Shown piece by piece: positions 41,598-50,525 of a DNA stretch of 64,000 nucleotides. Position numbers and translations under genes: made by a program. The DNA comes from Microlunatus elymi. GTDB taxonomy: Bacteria; Actinomycetota; Actinomycetes; Propionibacteriales; Propionibacteriaceae. The notes under the pieces are model-generated. The model saw only the letters and a list, made by a program, of their open reading frames with translations, did no database searches and had not been told where the DNA came from. The stretch spans positions 3,720,001 through 3,784,000 of the forward strand of contig NZ_CP041692.1 of the NCBI RefSeq assembly GCF_007362775.1, written 5' to 3'. Position 1 is the first letter of the stretch, and each line of letters opens with the position of its first letter.

Positions 41598-42280
41598 TGC
41601 GGGTCTGCGCCGATCCGGACGAAGCGGTTGCCGGCATCACCGACGGTTCGACCGTCATGATCGGCGGCTTCGGCAACGCCGGCATGCCGTTCGCGTTGAT
41701 CGAGGCGCTGCGCCGTACCGGCGCCCAGCAGCTGACCGTGATCAACAACAACGCCGGCAACGGAGACACCGGGCTGGCCGCACTGCTGGCCGCCGGTCAG
41801 GTCTCCAAGATCATCTGCTCCTTTCCGCGGCAGACCGACTCGTGGGTGTTCGACGACCTCTACAGGTCCGGTCGGATCGAGTTGGAGCTGGTGCCGCAAG
41901 GCAATCTCGCCGAACGGATCCGCGCAGCAGGCGCCGGCATCGGCGCCTTCTTCACCCCGACCGGCTACGGCACCCCGCTCGCCGCGGGCAAGGAGGCTCG
42001 CAAGATCGGTGGCCGCTGGCAGATCCTCGAGTACGCCCTGCCGGCCGACGTCGCACTGATCGCCGCGGATCGTGCCGACGGCGTCGGCAACCTCGTGTAT
42101 CGCAAGACAGCAAGGAATTTCGCGCCGATCATGGCCAGCGCCGCCAGCACTACGATCGTCCAGGTCCGCGAGCTGGTACCGACCGGTGATCTTGATCCGG
42201 AGTCAGTGGTGACGCCGGCGATCTTCGTCGACCGGGTCGTGATGGCCGAGCCGTACGCAGCCGCGAAGGCGGCGTCGTGA
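41594..42280 (+). CDS. 3-oxoacid CoA-transferase subunit A
   Basis: 228 residues. ATG at 41594 with AGGAGG upstream and an ATGA overlap with the thiolase stop. GSTVMIGGFGNAGMPFALIEAL (CoA-binding glycine loop), NNNAGNGDTGLAALL and ARNFAPIMA match the alpha subunit of succinyl-CoA:3-ketoacid (ScoA) or 3-oxoadipate (PcaI) CoA-transferase. The acceptor acid is not decidable from the sequence alone. Confidence 0.9.
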   Translation: MMRVCADPDEAVAGITDGSTVMIGGFGNAGMPFALIEALRRTGAQQLTVINNNAGNGDTGLAALLAAGQVSKIICSFPRQTDSWVFDDLYRSGRIELELVPQGNLAERIRAAGAGIGAFFTPTGYGTPLAAGKEARKIGGRWQILEYALPADVALIAADRADGVGNLVYRKTARNFAPIMASAASTTIVQVRELVPTGDLDPESVVTPAIFVDRVVMAEPYAAAKAAS

Positions 42281-42960
42281 GCGATACAACTCGTACTTGT
42301 GAACATCTCGATCGCGGTCCGCTCGGCCGGGACGAGATCGCAGCTCTGGTCGCCGCAGACATCCCGACCGGGTCGTACGTGAATCTCGGCATCGGGCAAC
42401 CGACCAAGGTCGCCGATCACCTGACGGCCGAGCAGCGGGTCACGTTGCACACCGAGAACGGCATGCTCGGCATGGGCTCGGCGGCGACCGGTGATCAGAT
42501 CGATCCGGATTTGATCAACGCCGGCAAGTTGCCGGTGACCGAACTGCCCGGGGCGTCGTACTTCCATCACGCCGATTCGTTCGCGATGATGCGCGGCGGG
42601 CATCTCGATGTCTGTGTGCTGGGCGCCTTTCAGGTCTCGGCTACGGGCGACCTGGCCAACTGGCACACCGGTGCCCCGGACGCGATTCCCGCTGTCGGCG
42701 GCGCGATGGATCTGGCCATCGGCGCCAAGGACGTGTACGTGATCATGTCGCTGTTCGGCAAGGACGGAAGGGCCAAACTGGTACCGTCCTGCACTTATCC
42801 GCTGACCGGCGTCGGCTGTGTCAGCCGGATCTACACCGAGTCGTCGGTGTTCCTGATCACCGATGACGGACCGGTCGTCCGGGACACCTACGGGATCGGC
42901 TTCGATGATCTTGCCGGCCGGCTGGACGTCGAGCCGCGACGGGTTGAGGACGCCGGCTGA
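42277..42960 (+). CDS. 3-oxoacid CoA-transferase subunit B
   Basis: 227 residues; the GTG at 42277 overlaps the subunit A stop (GTGA). The catalytic glutamate is in HTENGMLGMG (near 67), followed by GAFQVSATGDLANW and GGAMDLAIGAKDVYV, all conserved in ScoB/PcaJ. With subunit A it moves CoA from succinyl-CoA to a 3-oxoacid that the thiolase can then cleave. Last gene of the three-gene operon. Confidence 0.92.
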   Translation: MSDTTRTCEHLDRGPLGRDEIAALVAADIPTGSYVNLGIGQPTKVADHLTAEQRVTLHTENGMLGMGSAATGDQIDPDLINAGKLPVTELPGASYFHHADSFAMMRGGHLDVCVLGAFQVSATGDLANWHTGAPDAIPAVGGAMDLAIGAKDVYVIMSLFGKDGRAKLVPSCTYPLTGVGCVSRIYTESSVFLITDDGPVVRDTYGIGFDDLAGRLDVEPRRVEDAG

Positions 42961-42990
42961 TCGGCCGGGTTTCGATCGTACCAACGACGG

Positions 42991-43980
42991 GTGAACTTCC
43001 GCGCCCGGCCGCGCGGACGGTTGCCAGCACTGCCACCCCGCGACCAGACTGCACCCGTGACCGCTGAAGCGTCCAACCACACCGCACGATCAGCCGCGAC
43101 GGTGGCCGGGGCCGACCGGGATGTCGACGCCGAGCCGCTGTTCCGATTCGGGTTGCTGGCCGACGTGCAGTACGCGGACGACGACCCTCGCCCTCAGATC
43201 GACCGCTACTACCGATATTCCCTCGGCAAACTGGCGGAGGCGATCACCGAGTTCAACCGGCACGAGCTCGCCTTCGTCGTCCACCTCGGTGATCTTGTCG
43301 ATCATGATCTGGAAAATCTGCCACCGGTGCTCAACCTGCTCCGGCAGTCGACCGCCCCGGTGCGGCAGGTGCTCGGCAATCACGACTTCCTGTCACGAAC
43401 CGGCCCGAACGGCGTCTCGGCCGAAGCTGACGTCTTCAGCGCCTTCGGGCTCGAACGGCCCTACTACGCCTTCGACGTCGCCGGCTGGCGTTTCCTGGTG
43501 CTGAACACGAACGAGGTCGGCGTGATCGCCGCCGAACCGCAGACCGAACGCTGGCTGCAGGGCCGGCAACTTCTCGATCGGCTGGCCGCGGAGAAACGCC
43601 CCAACGCCAACGCGTGGAACGGCACCATCGGCCCGGAGCAGACCGGCTGGCTGGAAGATCAGATCGAGGACGCCGGGACGCACGGTTTGCGGGCGGCGAT
43701 CCTGGCACATCACCCGGTCTTTCCCGATCACGGTGACAACCTGCTCGATGATCATCGGATGCGCGAACGGCTGCCCGACTTCCCCGCACTGAAGGTCTGG
43801 TTCAACGGTCACCAGCATCAAGGCGGCTACGGCGAGCACGGAGGCGTCAACTACCTGACGCTCTGCGGGATGGTGCAGACTCGCCGCAACGCCTACGCGA
43901 TCGCCGAGGTCTACCATGACCGGATCGAGATCATCGGCTTCGACCGTGAGCCGACTCGTACCCTCAAGATCAACTCCTGA
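42991..43980 (+). CDS. Metallophosphoesterase, Mn-dependent ADP-ribose/CDP-alcohol diphosphatase type
   Basis: 329 residues if the GTG at 42991 is used; a GTG at 43057 is an alternative, and neither has a clear ribosome-binding site. The N-terminal ~45 residues are low in complexity. Calcineurin-type metal motifs are complete: GLLADVQYAD, VVHLGDLVDHD, LGNHDF, LAHHPVFPD and NGHQHQGGYG. The phrase DVQYAD with RYYRYSLGKLAEAI is characteristic of ADPRibase-Mn-like proteins, which hydrolyse ADP-ribose, CDP-choline and related diphosphates. Actual substrate unverified. Confidence 0.83.
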   Translation: MNFRARPRGRLPALPPRDQTAPVTAEASNHTARSAATVAGADRDVDAEPLFRFGLLADVQYADDDPRPQIDRYYRYSLGKLAEAITEFNRHELAFVVHLGDLVDHDLENLPPVLNLLRQSTAPVRQVLGNHDFLSRTGPNGVSAEADVFSAFGLERPYYAFDVAGWRFLVLNTNEVGVIAAEPQTERWLQGRQLLDRLAAEKRPNANAWNGTIGPEQTGWLEDQIEDAGTHGLRAAILAHHPVFPDHGDNLLDDHRMRERLPDFPALKVWFNGHQHQGGYGEHGGVNYLTLCGMVQTRRNAYAIAEVYHDRIEIIGFDREPTRTLKINS

Positions 43981-44003
43981 ACCGGCGAGGTGCCGCCCCC
44001 GAC

Positions 44004-44726
44004 ATGCCCACCGAATTGACCGTGATGTCGTTCAACATCCATCACGGCGAGGGAACCGACGACGTGCTCTCGCTCTCCCGGATCGCCGAGGTGATCAAGA
44101 TCGCCGACGTGATCGGTCTGCAGGAGGTCGACCGGCACTACGGCGAACGCAGTGACAACGCCGACCAGGCCGCCGAACTCGCTGCCCTGTTGGGATATCA
44201 CGTCGTCTTCGGCGCCAACATCGACGACGATCCACCGGCCGACGGCGAGCCGCGGATGCAGTACGGCACGGCGATCCTGTCCCGTCATCCGATCCTCTCC
44301 TGGAGCAACGATCGACTGACCGGGTCCGCGGAGGACGAGCCGCGCGGACTGCTCCGGGCGACCATCGACGTCGACGGTACGGAGTTCGGGTTCGCCAACG
44401 TCCACCTGGCAGTCGAATCCGACGCGGCCCGGCGAGCCCAGGCGGAGCAGATCATCGGCCTGATCGACCACGACCGGCCGAGTGTCCTGGTCGGCGACTT
44501 CAACGCCGAACCGGACGCCCCAGAGCTCACGTCCTTGATCGCCGCGCTGTCCGACACCTGGTCCGGCGACGGCGATCCGTCCACCTATCCGTCCGACCAA
44601 CCGATGGAGCGGATCGATCTGATCTTGTCCACGCCGGCGGTCCGGACGGTGGCCGCCCGGATCGTCGACAGTGACCCGACCGCATCCGATCACCGCCCCG
44701 TACTGGCAAGGATCATCATCGGCTAA
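44004..44726 (+). CDS. Endonuclease/exonuclease/phosphatase family protein
   Basis: 240 residues. The EEP fold is recognisable from the catalytic pattern: MSFNIHHGEG (Asn), DVIGLQEVDRHY (Glu metal ligand), VLVGDFNAEPDAPE (Asp and Asn), ERIDLIL and the terminal ASDHRPVLARI (Asp-His). Members cut phosphodiesters in DNA, lipids or inositol phosphates; the substrate is unknown. It follows the metallophosphoesterase by 23 bp, so a joint phosphodiester-degrading unit is possible. Its stop overlaps the stop of the next, opposite gene. Confidence 0.87.
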   Translation: MPTELTVMSFNIHHGEGTDDVLSLSRIAEVIKIADVIGLQEVDRHYGERSDNADQAAELAALLGYHVVFGANIDDDPPADGEPRMQYGTAILSRHPILSWSNDRLTGSAEDEPRGLLRATIDVDGTEFGFANVHLAVESDAARRAQAEQIIGLIDHDRPSVLVGDFNAEPDAPELTSLIAALSDTWSGDGDPSTYPSDQPMERIDLILSTPAVRTVAARIVDSDPTASDHRPVLARIIIG

Positions 44727-45187
44727 ACCAGATCGTCTGCCGACAGGGTACGAACCGAATCAGCGGTGGCCAGGTGCATCGGCCAGAGCGCCAGCTCGAA
44801 TTCACCGGTTGCCCGCAGGTCGCCGATGGTGGTCAGGATCGCGGTCGCCCGGGCTTTGTCCAACTCGGTGACTCGCGACGGACCTGGCCGGCTGAGCAGC
44901 AACGCTACGCTGCAGGCGCCCTGATCGCGGACACCGTTCACCATCCAGATCACACTGCGCAGCATGTCCGGGTCGAGACGATCGGGAAGATCATCGATCG
45001 GCAGCACGGCAGGCAGTTGCCGCCCGTCGCGGTCGAACCAGATCGCCCACAGCGAATGCAGCCCGAAACCGCCACTGCCCAACAGCGAACGCCAGCGCTG
45101 CCGCAGCTCTTCGCTGTCGTGCACCGGCGGAGCCTGGTCGATCGACGGCGGGGTCGGATGCGGGTCATCGGAAAGGAATTGAGTCAT
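44723..45187 (-). CDS. Conserved hypothetical protein
   Basis: 154 residues from the ATG at 45187 (MTQFLSDDPHPTPPSIDQA). An ATG four codons upstream is an alternative; neither has a strong ribosome-binding site. Not recognised as a named family. Visible features are LHSLWAIWFDRDGRQLPAVLPIDDLPDRLDP, GACSVALLLSRPGP and TIGDLRATGEFELALWPMHLA, suggesting a small alpha/beta domain (possibly a PRTase- or RadC-like accessory fold; uncertain). No signal or membrane segment. The much longer open frame upstream overlaps the ThDP enzyme in antisense and is not coding. Confidence 0.6.
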   Translation of the reverse strand: MTQFLSDDPHPTPPSIDQAPPVHDSEELRQRWRSLLGSGGFGLHSLWAIWFDRDGRQLPAVLPIDDLPDRLDPDMLRSVIWMVNGVRDQGACSVALLLSRPGPSRVTELDKARATAILTTIGDLRATGEFELALWPMHLATADSVRTLSADDLV

Positions 45188-45228
45188 GCCGACGATCATC
45201 AACCCGATCCGCACCCGGCCCGGGCGAG

Positions 45229-45237
45229 TTATCCACA
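45229..45237 (+). other. Perfect DnaA-box sequence
   Basis: TTATCCACA matches the consensus DnaA box exactly. It is a single copy in the 273-bp gap between the hypothetical protein and the ThDP enzyme. No second box, AT-rich unwinding element or dnaA/dnaN gene is near, so this is not an origin; it may be a chance match or a DnaA-titrating or regulatory site. The rest of the gap shows nothing else recognisable. Confidence 0.6.
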
Positions 45238-45460
45238 GGCTGCCGGAAGATCTTTCGCCGACGGCGTCGTAAGGTGGGCAACGTCCGGCACGCGATGCTG
45301 CGATGCCGTTGCTCGAAAAATGGGCAATCAGGGCTCGACCCGCCGCTCCGGCGGCCACGCCGGCTCGATCGAGGTCGAGGAACCGAGACACATACGGCCA
45401 CCACACCGTCGCGTCGCCACGCTCGCTCGGCGTCGCTCGTCTCGAGGAGATTCCGCAGCC

Positions 45461-47107
45461 ATGTCCACCGACCCTGAATTCACCGTCTCCGGCGTGATCG
45501 CGCAGACCCTGGCACGGCACCTGCGCCACTGCTTCGGTCTGATGGGCAACGGAAACGCCTACCTGCTGGACGCGCTCGCCGGCACCGACGTGCCCTTCGT
45601 CGCGGTCCGCCACGAGGCCGGCGCCGTGGTCGCCGCGGACGCCTACTATCGCGCCTGCGGGCGCATCGCTGCCGCAACCACCACCTACGGCGCCGGCTAC
45701 ACCAACACGGTCACGGCGCTGGCCGAGGCGGTCCGGGCCCGGACGCCGCTGCTGCTGGTGACGGGTGATCAGCCGTCCACCGGGGCTCGGCCGTGGGATG
45801 TTGATCAACCGGGCATCGCGGCCGCGGTCGGCGCCCGAACCTTCGTCGTCGGTACCGACGATGCCGCCGCGATGACCGTGGCGGCGTTGCAGTACGCACT
45901 TGATCATCGAGCGCCCGTGGTGCTGTCCATTCCGTACGATCTGGCCGCGGCCGGAGCCGGCGTCCAGCCCACGGCCGCGGAGTTGATCATGCCCGCCCCG
46001 TTGGCTCCCGATCGGACGCAGATTCCTGCCCTGGCAGGGATTCTGGACCGTGCTCAGCATCCGCTCGTGCTGGCCGGACGTGGTGCCTGGCTGTCCGGGG
46101 CGTCCGACGTGCTGGCCCGGCTGGCGCATCGGATCGGTGCGTTGACGGCGACCAGCGCCGGCGCCCCCGGCGTGATCGGCCCGGCTCCCGACGGGCTCGA
46201 AGTTGATCTTGGTATCTGCGGCGGATTCGCCGACGACGACGCGGCGAAGTTGATCAACTCCGCAGACGTGGTGCTGGTGGCGGGCGCTCGGCTCAATCCT
46301 TTCACCATGCGACATCAGACGGCGCTCGGATCCGACGCCACGGTGATCCAACTCGACCTCGCCGATCAGGCAACGCATCCGTCGGTGTCGCATTACCTGC
46401 GTGGCGACGTACGGTTGAGCGCCGAGGCGTTGCTGGCCGAACTGGGCGACGCACCCGTGCACCGCTGGCGTGATCGAGCAGCCAACCGCTCTCGGCACCG
46501 CGATCCGGGCACCGGGCTGGCGGCGGACGGTCGACTGGACCCGCGGTCGGTGGCGTACCGGCTGAATCAGCTGCTCCCGGCCGACCGGACCGTGGTCTCC
46601 GACGGCGGCCACTTCATCGGCTGGGCACCGACCTACTGGGATCTGCCGGAGCCGAACCGGTTGATCCTGGTCGGTACGGAGTTCCAGGCGATCGGGATGG
46701 GATTCCCCAGTGCCGTCGGTGCTGCGGCCGCGCTGCCGGAGTCGACCGTGGTGCTGACCACCGGCGACGGTGGCGGGCTGATGGCGCTCGCCGACCTGGA
46801 CAGCATGATCAGGACGGTACGCCGTGGCGTGGTCGTGGTCTGGAACGACGGTTACTACGGTGCCGAATTGCATCAGTACGGCAGCCTGGGGTTGTCTACT
46901 GCTCCGATGCGGATCCGTACCGCCGACTTCGCCGCCCTCGGTCGCGCCCTCGGAGCAGCCGGCGCGGTGATCAACACGCCGGATGATCTTGATCAGCTGG
47001 CCCGCTGGCTGGACGCCGGCAGCGACGGCGTCTTCGTCGCCGACTGTCGCGTGTCACCGCACATCCGCGCGCCGTACATGACCACCCAGCTCAGCCTGAC
47101 CTCCTGA
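45461..47107 (+). CDS. Thiamine diphosphate-dependent enzyme (acetolactate synthase-like)
   Basis: 548 residues from the ATG at 45461, GAGGAGA ten bases upstream. Three-domain ThDP architecture: the N-terminal PYR domain with the activating Glu in AVRHEAGAVVAADAYYRACG (near 53), a central domain with AGRGAWLSGA, and a C-terminal PP domain with VVLTTGDGGGLMALADLDSM...VVWNDGYYG (GDG-N metal-binding motif). The closest general group is acetolactate synthase/benzoylformate decarboxylase/IolD-like. The substrate is unknown; no ilvN-type regulatory subunit is adjacent, arguing against branched-chain amino acid synthesis. Confidence 0.85.
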   Translation: MSTDPEFTVSGVIAQTLARHLRHCFGLMGNGNAYLLDALAGTDVPFVAVRHEAGAVVAADAYYRACGRIAAATTTYGAGYTNTVTALAEAVRARTPLLLVTGDQPSTGARPWDVDQPGIAAAVGARTFVVGTDDAAAMTVAALQYALDHRAPVVLSIPYDLAAAGAGVQPTAAELIMPAPLAPDRTQIPALAGILDRAQHPLVLAGRGAWLSGASDVLARLAHRIGALTATSAGAPGVIGPAPDGLEVDLGICGGFADDDAAKLINSADVVLVAGARLNPFTMRHQTALGSDATVIQLDLADQATHPSVSHYLRGDVRLSAEALLAELGDAPVHRWRDRAANRSRHRDPGTGLAADGRLDPRSVAYRLNQLLPADRTVVSDGGHFIGWAPTYWDLPEPNRLILVGTEFQAIGMGFPSAVGAAAALPESTVVLTTGDGGGLMALADLDSMIRTVRRGVVVVWNDGYYGAELHQYGSLGLSTAPMRIRTADFAALGRALGAAGAVINTPDDLDQLARWLDAGSDGVFVADCRVSPHIRAPYMTTQLSLTS

Positions 47108-47301
47108 GTCGGCGGTACGTTTTCCAACCACTGTTGAGTTTCGCCCCGGTCCATCAGGTGATAGCGGCACAGACCACCAACGCGGCTGCTTCAGAAAGCT
47201 GATCGGGACTTCGGGACGGGCGGGCACGATCAGAGGCTACCGGCCGGATCTCCGTCCTGCGACAGATCCCACGTGCCGCGGAGCAGTCTAGATTTCACGC
47301 T

Positions 47302-47625
47302 ATGTCCAGAACTCGCGTCACTTCGTTCGTCGCCGGCATGCTGCTGGCGAACAGCCTTCCGCACCTGGCCTCTGCGATCACCGGTCGACGGCACATGACC
47401 CCGTTGGCCGGACGCCGGTCCGACGGACCGGTGAACGGTGTCTGGGCAGCGATCAACATCGCCGCCGGCCTCGCGCTGTTGCTGCCGTCGCGTGCGAAGG
47501 GCGGTCAACAGTGGGACCGCGACCTGTCCGCCTTTGAGCTGGGCAGCGTCACCTTCGCCACCTGGATGGCCGGCTCGGAACTGGTGTCCGCGATGAACTC
47601 GTCCGAAACCGGTCGGGACGACTGA
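47302..47625 (+). CDS. Small membrane protein of unknown function
   Basis: 107 residues (MSRTRVTSFVAGMLLANSLPHLASAITGRRHMTPLAG). Probably three hydrophobic segments: residues ~8-26, ~48-62 (VWAAINIAAGLALLLPS) and ~80-97 (FELGSVTFATWMAGSELVSAM). No recognised family or charged catalytic residues. A lone gene between two larger units. No ribosome-binding site is obvious ahead of the ATG. The 194 bp upstream hold nothing recognisable. Confidence 0.6.
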   Translation: MSRTRVTSFVAGMLLANSLPHLASAITGRRHMTPLAGRRSDGPVNGVWAAINIAAGLALLLPSRAKGGQQWDRDLSAFELGSVTFATWMAGSELVSAMNSSETGRDD

Positions 47626-47636
47626 GCGCTCGGCTC

Positions 47637-47687
47637 AACGGGCCGATCAGCGCAACGGGCCGATCAGCGCAACTGGCCGATCAGTGC
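47637..47687. repeat. Three tandem 17-bp repeats between convergent genes
   Basis: Units at 47637-47653, 47654-47670 and 47671-47687. The first two are AACGGGCCGATCAGCGC; the third differs at two positions and overlaps the stop codon (47681-47683) of the acyl-CoA synthetase. It follows the small membrane protein by 11 bp. Confidence 0.9.
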
Positions 47688-49069
47688 AGTTGGGACTTCT
47701 GGATCTTGCCCATCGCGTTGCGTGGCAGGGATGCGGTACGGCGGATCTCACGAGGGCGTTTGTGCACCGACAGCTGGCCGGCAACCCAGTTGATCACGTG
47801 CTGCTCGTCGACCTGATCTCCGACCACGTAGGCGACGATCCGCTGACCAAGATCATCATCGGGTACGCCGACCACAGCGACTTCCTCGATGCCCGGGTAG
47901 TCGAGCAGGACGGCCTCGATCTCGCCCGCGCCGACCCGGTAGCCACCGGACTTGATCAAGTCCTGTTCGGCCCGGCCGACGATGCGATGATGATCTTCCG
48001 CGTCCACCGCGGCGACGTCGCCGGTGCGAAACCAGCCGTCCGCGGTGAACGACTCTGCGGTCGCTTCCGGGCGACCGAGGTAGCCGTCGAACAGGGTGGC
48101 TCCCCGGATCTGCAGGTCACCGATGGTCTCGCCGTCGGCGGGAACCGGAGCTTCATGATCATCAACGATCCGTGCCCGTACTCCGTCGATCGGCCGCCCG
48201 ACCCAACCCGGCCGCCGTTCCTCGTCGACGCGGGCCGCCAGCGTGATCAACGTCTCGGTCATCCCGTACCGCTCGATCGGCCCCTGCCCGGCCAGTTCAC
48301 GGACATCGCGGAACACCGTCGACGGCAAGCCGGCGCTGCCGGACACCAGCAACCGCGCCGACGACAACGCCCTCGCCGACGCAGGATCGGCGGCGATGCG
48401 GCTCCAGACCGTCGGCACGCCGAAGAACATCGTGCCGCCGGCTTCGGCCGCGGCGGCGTAGAGCTCGGGCCGGGGCCGGCCGGTGTGGATCAGCGATCCG
48501 CCCACCCGCAACGGTCCGAGCAGGCCGAGCACGAGTCCGTGTACGTGGAACAGCGGAAGTCCCTGCACCAGAACGTCTTCCGGGCTCCATTGCCAGGCCG
48601 CGGCCAGCGCGTCCAGTTCGGCGGCCAGGGCCCGGCGAGAGATCAGTGCACCCTTCGGCGCGCCGGTGGTGCCCGAGGTGTACATGATCAACGCGGTGCT
48701 GTCCGGATCCGGTTCGGCCGGCGGTGTGGACTGTCGCGACCGATCGATGATCACCGACGGCAGCGCGGAAGGAAGATCATCGGGCCGGTCGCCGAACCAG
48801 CAGTCGGCCCCGGAATCACGCAACAGATGATCACGTTCGCGGGGCCCGGAGTCCGGCGGGATCGGCACCGCCGGTACATCTGCCTGCAGGCAGCCGATAA
48901 TGGCGATCACCGTGGACAGGTCGGCAGTCGCGTGCACCGCGGCGGCGTCCGCGCCGGCCACCTGTTCGGCGACCGCGGCAGCCGCTGCGTACAACTGAAA
49001 TCTGGTGATTCGGTTACCGCAGATCGTCAGCGTCGCATCGTCATTTCCCTGCCCCGGAAGCAACTCCAT
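47681..49069 (-). CDS. AMP-binding acyl-CoA synthetase (short form, malonyl-CoA synthetase-like)
   Basis: 462 residues. Adenylation motifs are intact: YTSGTTGAPKGALIS (A3 loop), LPLFHVHGLVLGLLGPL, RYGMTETLI (A5), GWFRTGDVA (A7) and PRNAMGKIQKSQL (A10, catalytic Lys). It is shorter than typical long-chain synthetases because the N-terminal subdomain is reduced, which resembles MatB-like or short-chain acyl synthetases. It activates an acid to acyl-AMP and then acyl-CoA; the substrate is uncertain. The last codons carry the end of a 17-bp tandem repeat. Confidence 0.88.
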   Translation of the reverse strand: MELLPGQGNDDATLTICGNRITRFQLYAAAAAVAEQVAGADAAAVHATADLSTVIAIIGCLQADVPAVPIPPDSGPRERDHLLRDSGADCWFGDRPDDLPSALPSVIIDRSRQSTPPAEPDPDSTALIMYTSGTTGAPKGALISRRALAAELDALAAAWQWSPEDVLVQGLPLFHVHGLVLGLLGPLRVGGSLIHTGRPRPELYAAAAEAGGTMFFGVPTVWSRIAADPASARALSSARLLVSGSAGLPSTVFRDVRELAGQGPIERYGMTETLITLAARVDEERRPGWVGRPIDGVRARIVDDHEAPVPADGETIGDLQIRGATLFDGYLGRPEATAESFTADGWFRTGDVAAVDAEDHHRIVGRAEQDLIKSGGYRVGAGEIEAVLLDYPGIEEVAVVGVPDDDLGQRIVAYVVGDQVDEQHVINWVAGQLSVHKRPREIRRTASLPRNAMGKIQKSQLH

Positions 49070-49088
49070 CCCCTCATCCTGCCCGACC

Positions 49089-49130
49089 TGTCAGAAGGTA
49101 GTTGGGCTATGACCCAACTACCTTCTGACA
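49089..49130. terminator. Perfect 18-bp hairpin, sister of the one at 5099
   Basis: Arms TGTCAGAAGGTAGTTGGG (49089-49106) and the reverse complement (49113-49130) flank the loop CTATGA. It follows the serine-protease stop on the minus strand by three bases and precedes the acyl-CoA synthetase, so it probably terminates the protease transcript. Compared with the hairpin at 5099-5142, one stem pair is swapped (C-G versus G-C), preserving pairing. No U-run. Confidence 0.8.
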
Positions 49131-49132
49131 AC

Positions 49133-50389
49133 TCAGTTGATGGGGCTGTCGCCGAGGGTGACCGTTGCCGATTGCTGATCACCGTTGCTGTCGATCCAGG
49201 TGATCTTGACCTGGTCGCCGGGCTGATGCTTGGCCAGCGCGTCGGTCAACGCGGATGCCGAGCCGATGGTGGTCGAGCCGACGCCGGTGATCACGTCGCC
49301 GGCTGCCAGGCCGGCGGTTACGGCAGGGGTGCCGTCCTCGACTCCGACCACCGCTGCTCCGGATGTGCCCGTTGTGCTTTGGGTGCCGAACGAGCCGGAC
49401 CCGCCGAAGGCGCCGCTGGTGCCGGCTCCGCCGAACGGGTCGTTGTAGCCGTACTGGTCGCCCCAACCGGACTGGCCACCGGACTCGGCGGACTGGGCGC
49501 TGGAATCGCTGACCTCGACGCCCAGGTAGGCGGCCGGGCCGATCCGGACCTGGCTGGTCTCGTTGCCGGCGTTGATCTGATCGACGATCTTCAACGCGTT
49601 GTCGATCGGGATCGCATACCCGTCGATCTGGCTGCCGGAGGAGGCCGCGGTGTCGATGCCGACGACCTCGCCCTGGGAGTCCAGCAACGGACCGCCGGAG
49701 TCGCCGGCGACCACGTCGGCGTCGGTCTCGATCATTCCGGTCAGGCTCTCGCCCTTCACCGTGTCCTCGGCGGCGGTGGTGATGTCCGCGTTCAGCGAGG
49801 TCACCTGGCCGTCGGCGGCGCTGAGTTCGCCGGTGCCGCCGGCGTTGCCGACTGCGGTGACGTTGTCTCCGACGGCGACCTGATCCTCATCCAGATCGGC
49901 AGTGGTCAGTCCAGAGGCCTTCTTCAGCTGGAGCACGGCGACGTCGGAGCTCTGGTCCGCGCCGACCAGGGTTGCGGTGTATGTGGCACCGGTGCTGGCC
50001 ACGGTGACCTTGATGCTGGTCGAGCCTTCCACCACGTGATAGTTGGTCAGGATCTTGCCGCCCGAGGTGAGCACGATGCCGGTGCCGGCTGCGCCGGAGC
50101 CGTCGTAGAGCTCGGTGTCGATCAAAACGACGCCGCGGGACTCGCTTGTGCTGGCCGGATCGGATTGCGTGGTGCTCGTGCCGGAGCTCTGTGATCCGCC
50201 GGAGCCGTAGCCCCAGCCGTACGGCGAGCCGTAGCCGCCGGCGTCGACCAGCCGAGTGGTGGCGGCCGAGGCCGGACCGACGGCCAGTCCAACCATCAGC
50301 ACGCCGGCGCCGGCGGCGGCGGCCAACCGCCGTAGCGGCTTCCGCAACGGGTGTGCAGCAGCATTCGTCCCTGTGAACAGTCCAGCCAT
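49133..50389 (-). CDS. Exported trypsin-like serine protease with PDZ domain (PepA/DegP-like)
   Basis: 418 residues. A signal peptide (RKPLRRLAAAAGAGVLMVGLAVGPASAAT, cleavage near 43) is followed by a Gly/Ser/Tyr-rich linker. The catalytic triad is His (LTNYHVVEG), Asp (DQSSDVAVLQL) and Ser (VVAGDSGGPLLD). A second Gly/Ser-rich linker (~295-335) precedes one PDZ domain (GTPAVTAGLAAGDVITGVGS). Actinobacterial relatives such as M. tuberculosis PepA have the same layout and act in the cell envelope. The gene diverges from the sulfatase. Confidence 0.9.
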   Translation of the reverse strand: MAGLFTGTNAAAHPLRKPLRRLAAAAGAGVLMVGLAVGPASAATTRLVDAGGYGSPYGWGYGSGGSQSSGTSTTQSDPASTSESRGVVLIDTELYDGSGAAGTGIVLTSGGKILTNYHVVEGSTSIKVTVASTGATYTATLVGADQSSDVAVLQLKKASGLTTADLDEDQVAVGDNVTAVGNAGGTGELSAADGQVTSLNADITTAAEDTVKGESLTGMIETDADVVAGDSGGPLLDSQGEVVGIDTAASSGSQIDGYAIPIDNALKIVDQINAGNETSQVRIGPAAYLGVEVSDSSAQSAESGGQSGWGDQYGYNDPFGGAGTSGAFGGSGSFGTQSTTGTSGAAVVGVEDGTPAVTAGLAAGDVITGVGSTTIGSASALTDALAKHQPGDQVKITWIDSNGDQQSATVTLGDSPIN

Positions 50390-50525
50390 GAAGTCACGCC
50401 CTCTCGGTGAAGATCAGCTGCCTACAGCAAACGCCGGCGACCCGTCCGATGCCCCAGAGCAGCCTTTGGACATCCTGTGAGCGGTCTCCTCGAGTTGGCG
50501 AGAAGCGCTTCGATAGCCTGCCGGG

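Noticed and set aside
45229-45237. Replication origin suggested by a DnaA box
   Set aside because: A single box without neighbours, AT-rich element or origin-associated genes.
44723-46873. A 716-codon minus-strand frame opposite the ThDP enzyme
   Set aside because: Only the last 154 codons look like a protein; the rest is antisense to a convincing ThDP-dependent enzyme with conserved motifs.
45461-47107. Annotation as ilvB (acetolactate synthase large subunit)
   Set aside because: No ilvN or ilvC neighbour, and overall motifs fit the broader ThDP superfamily; substrate cannot be assigned.
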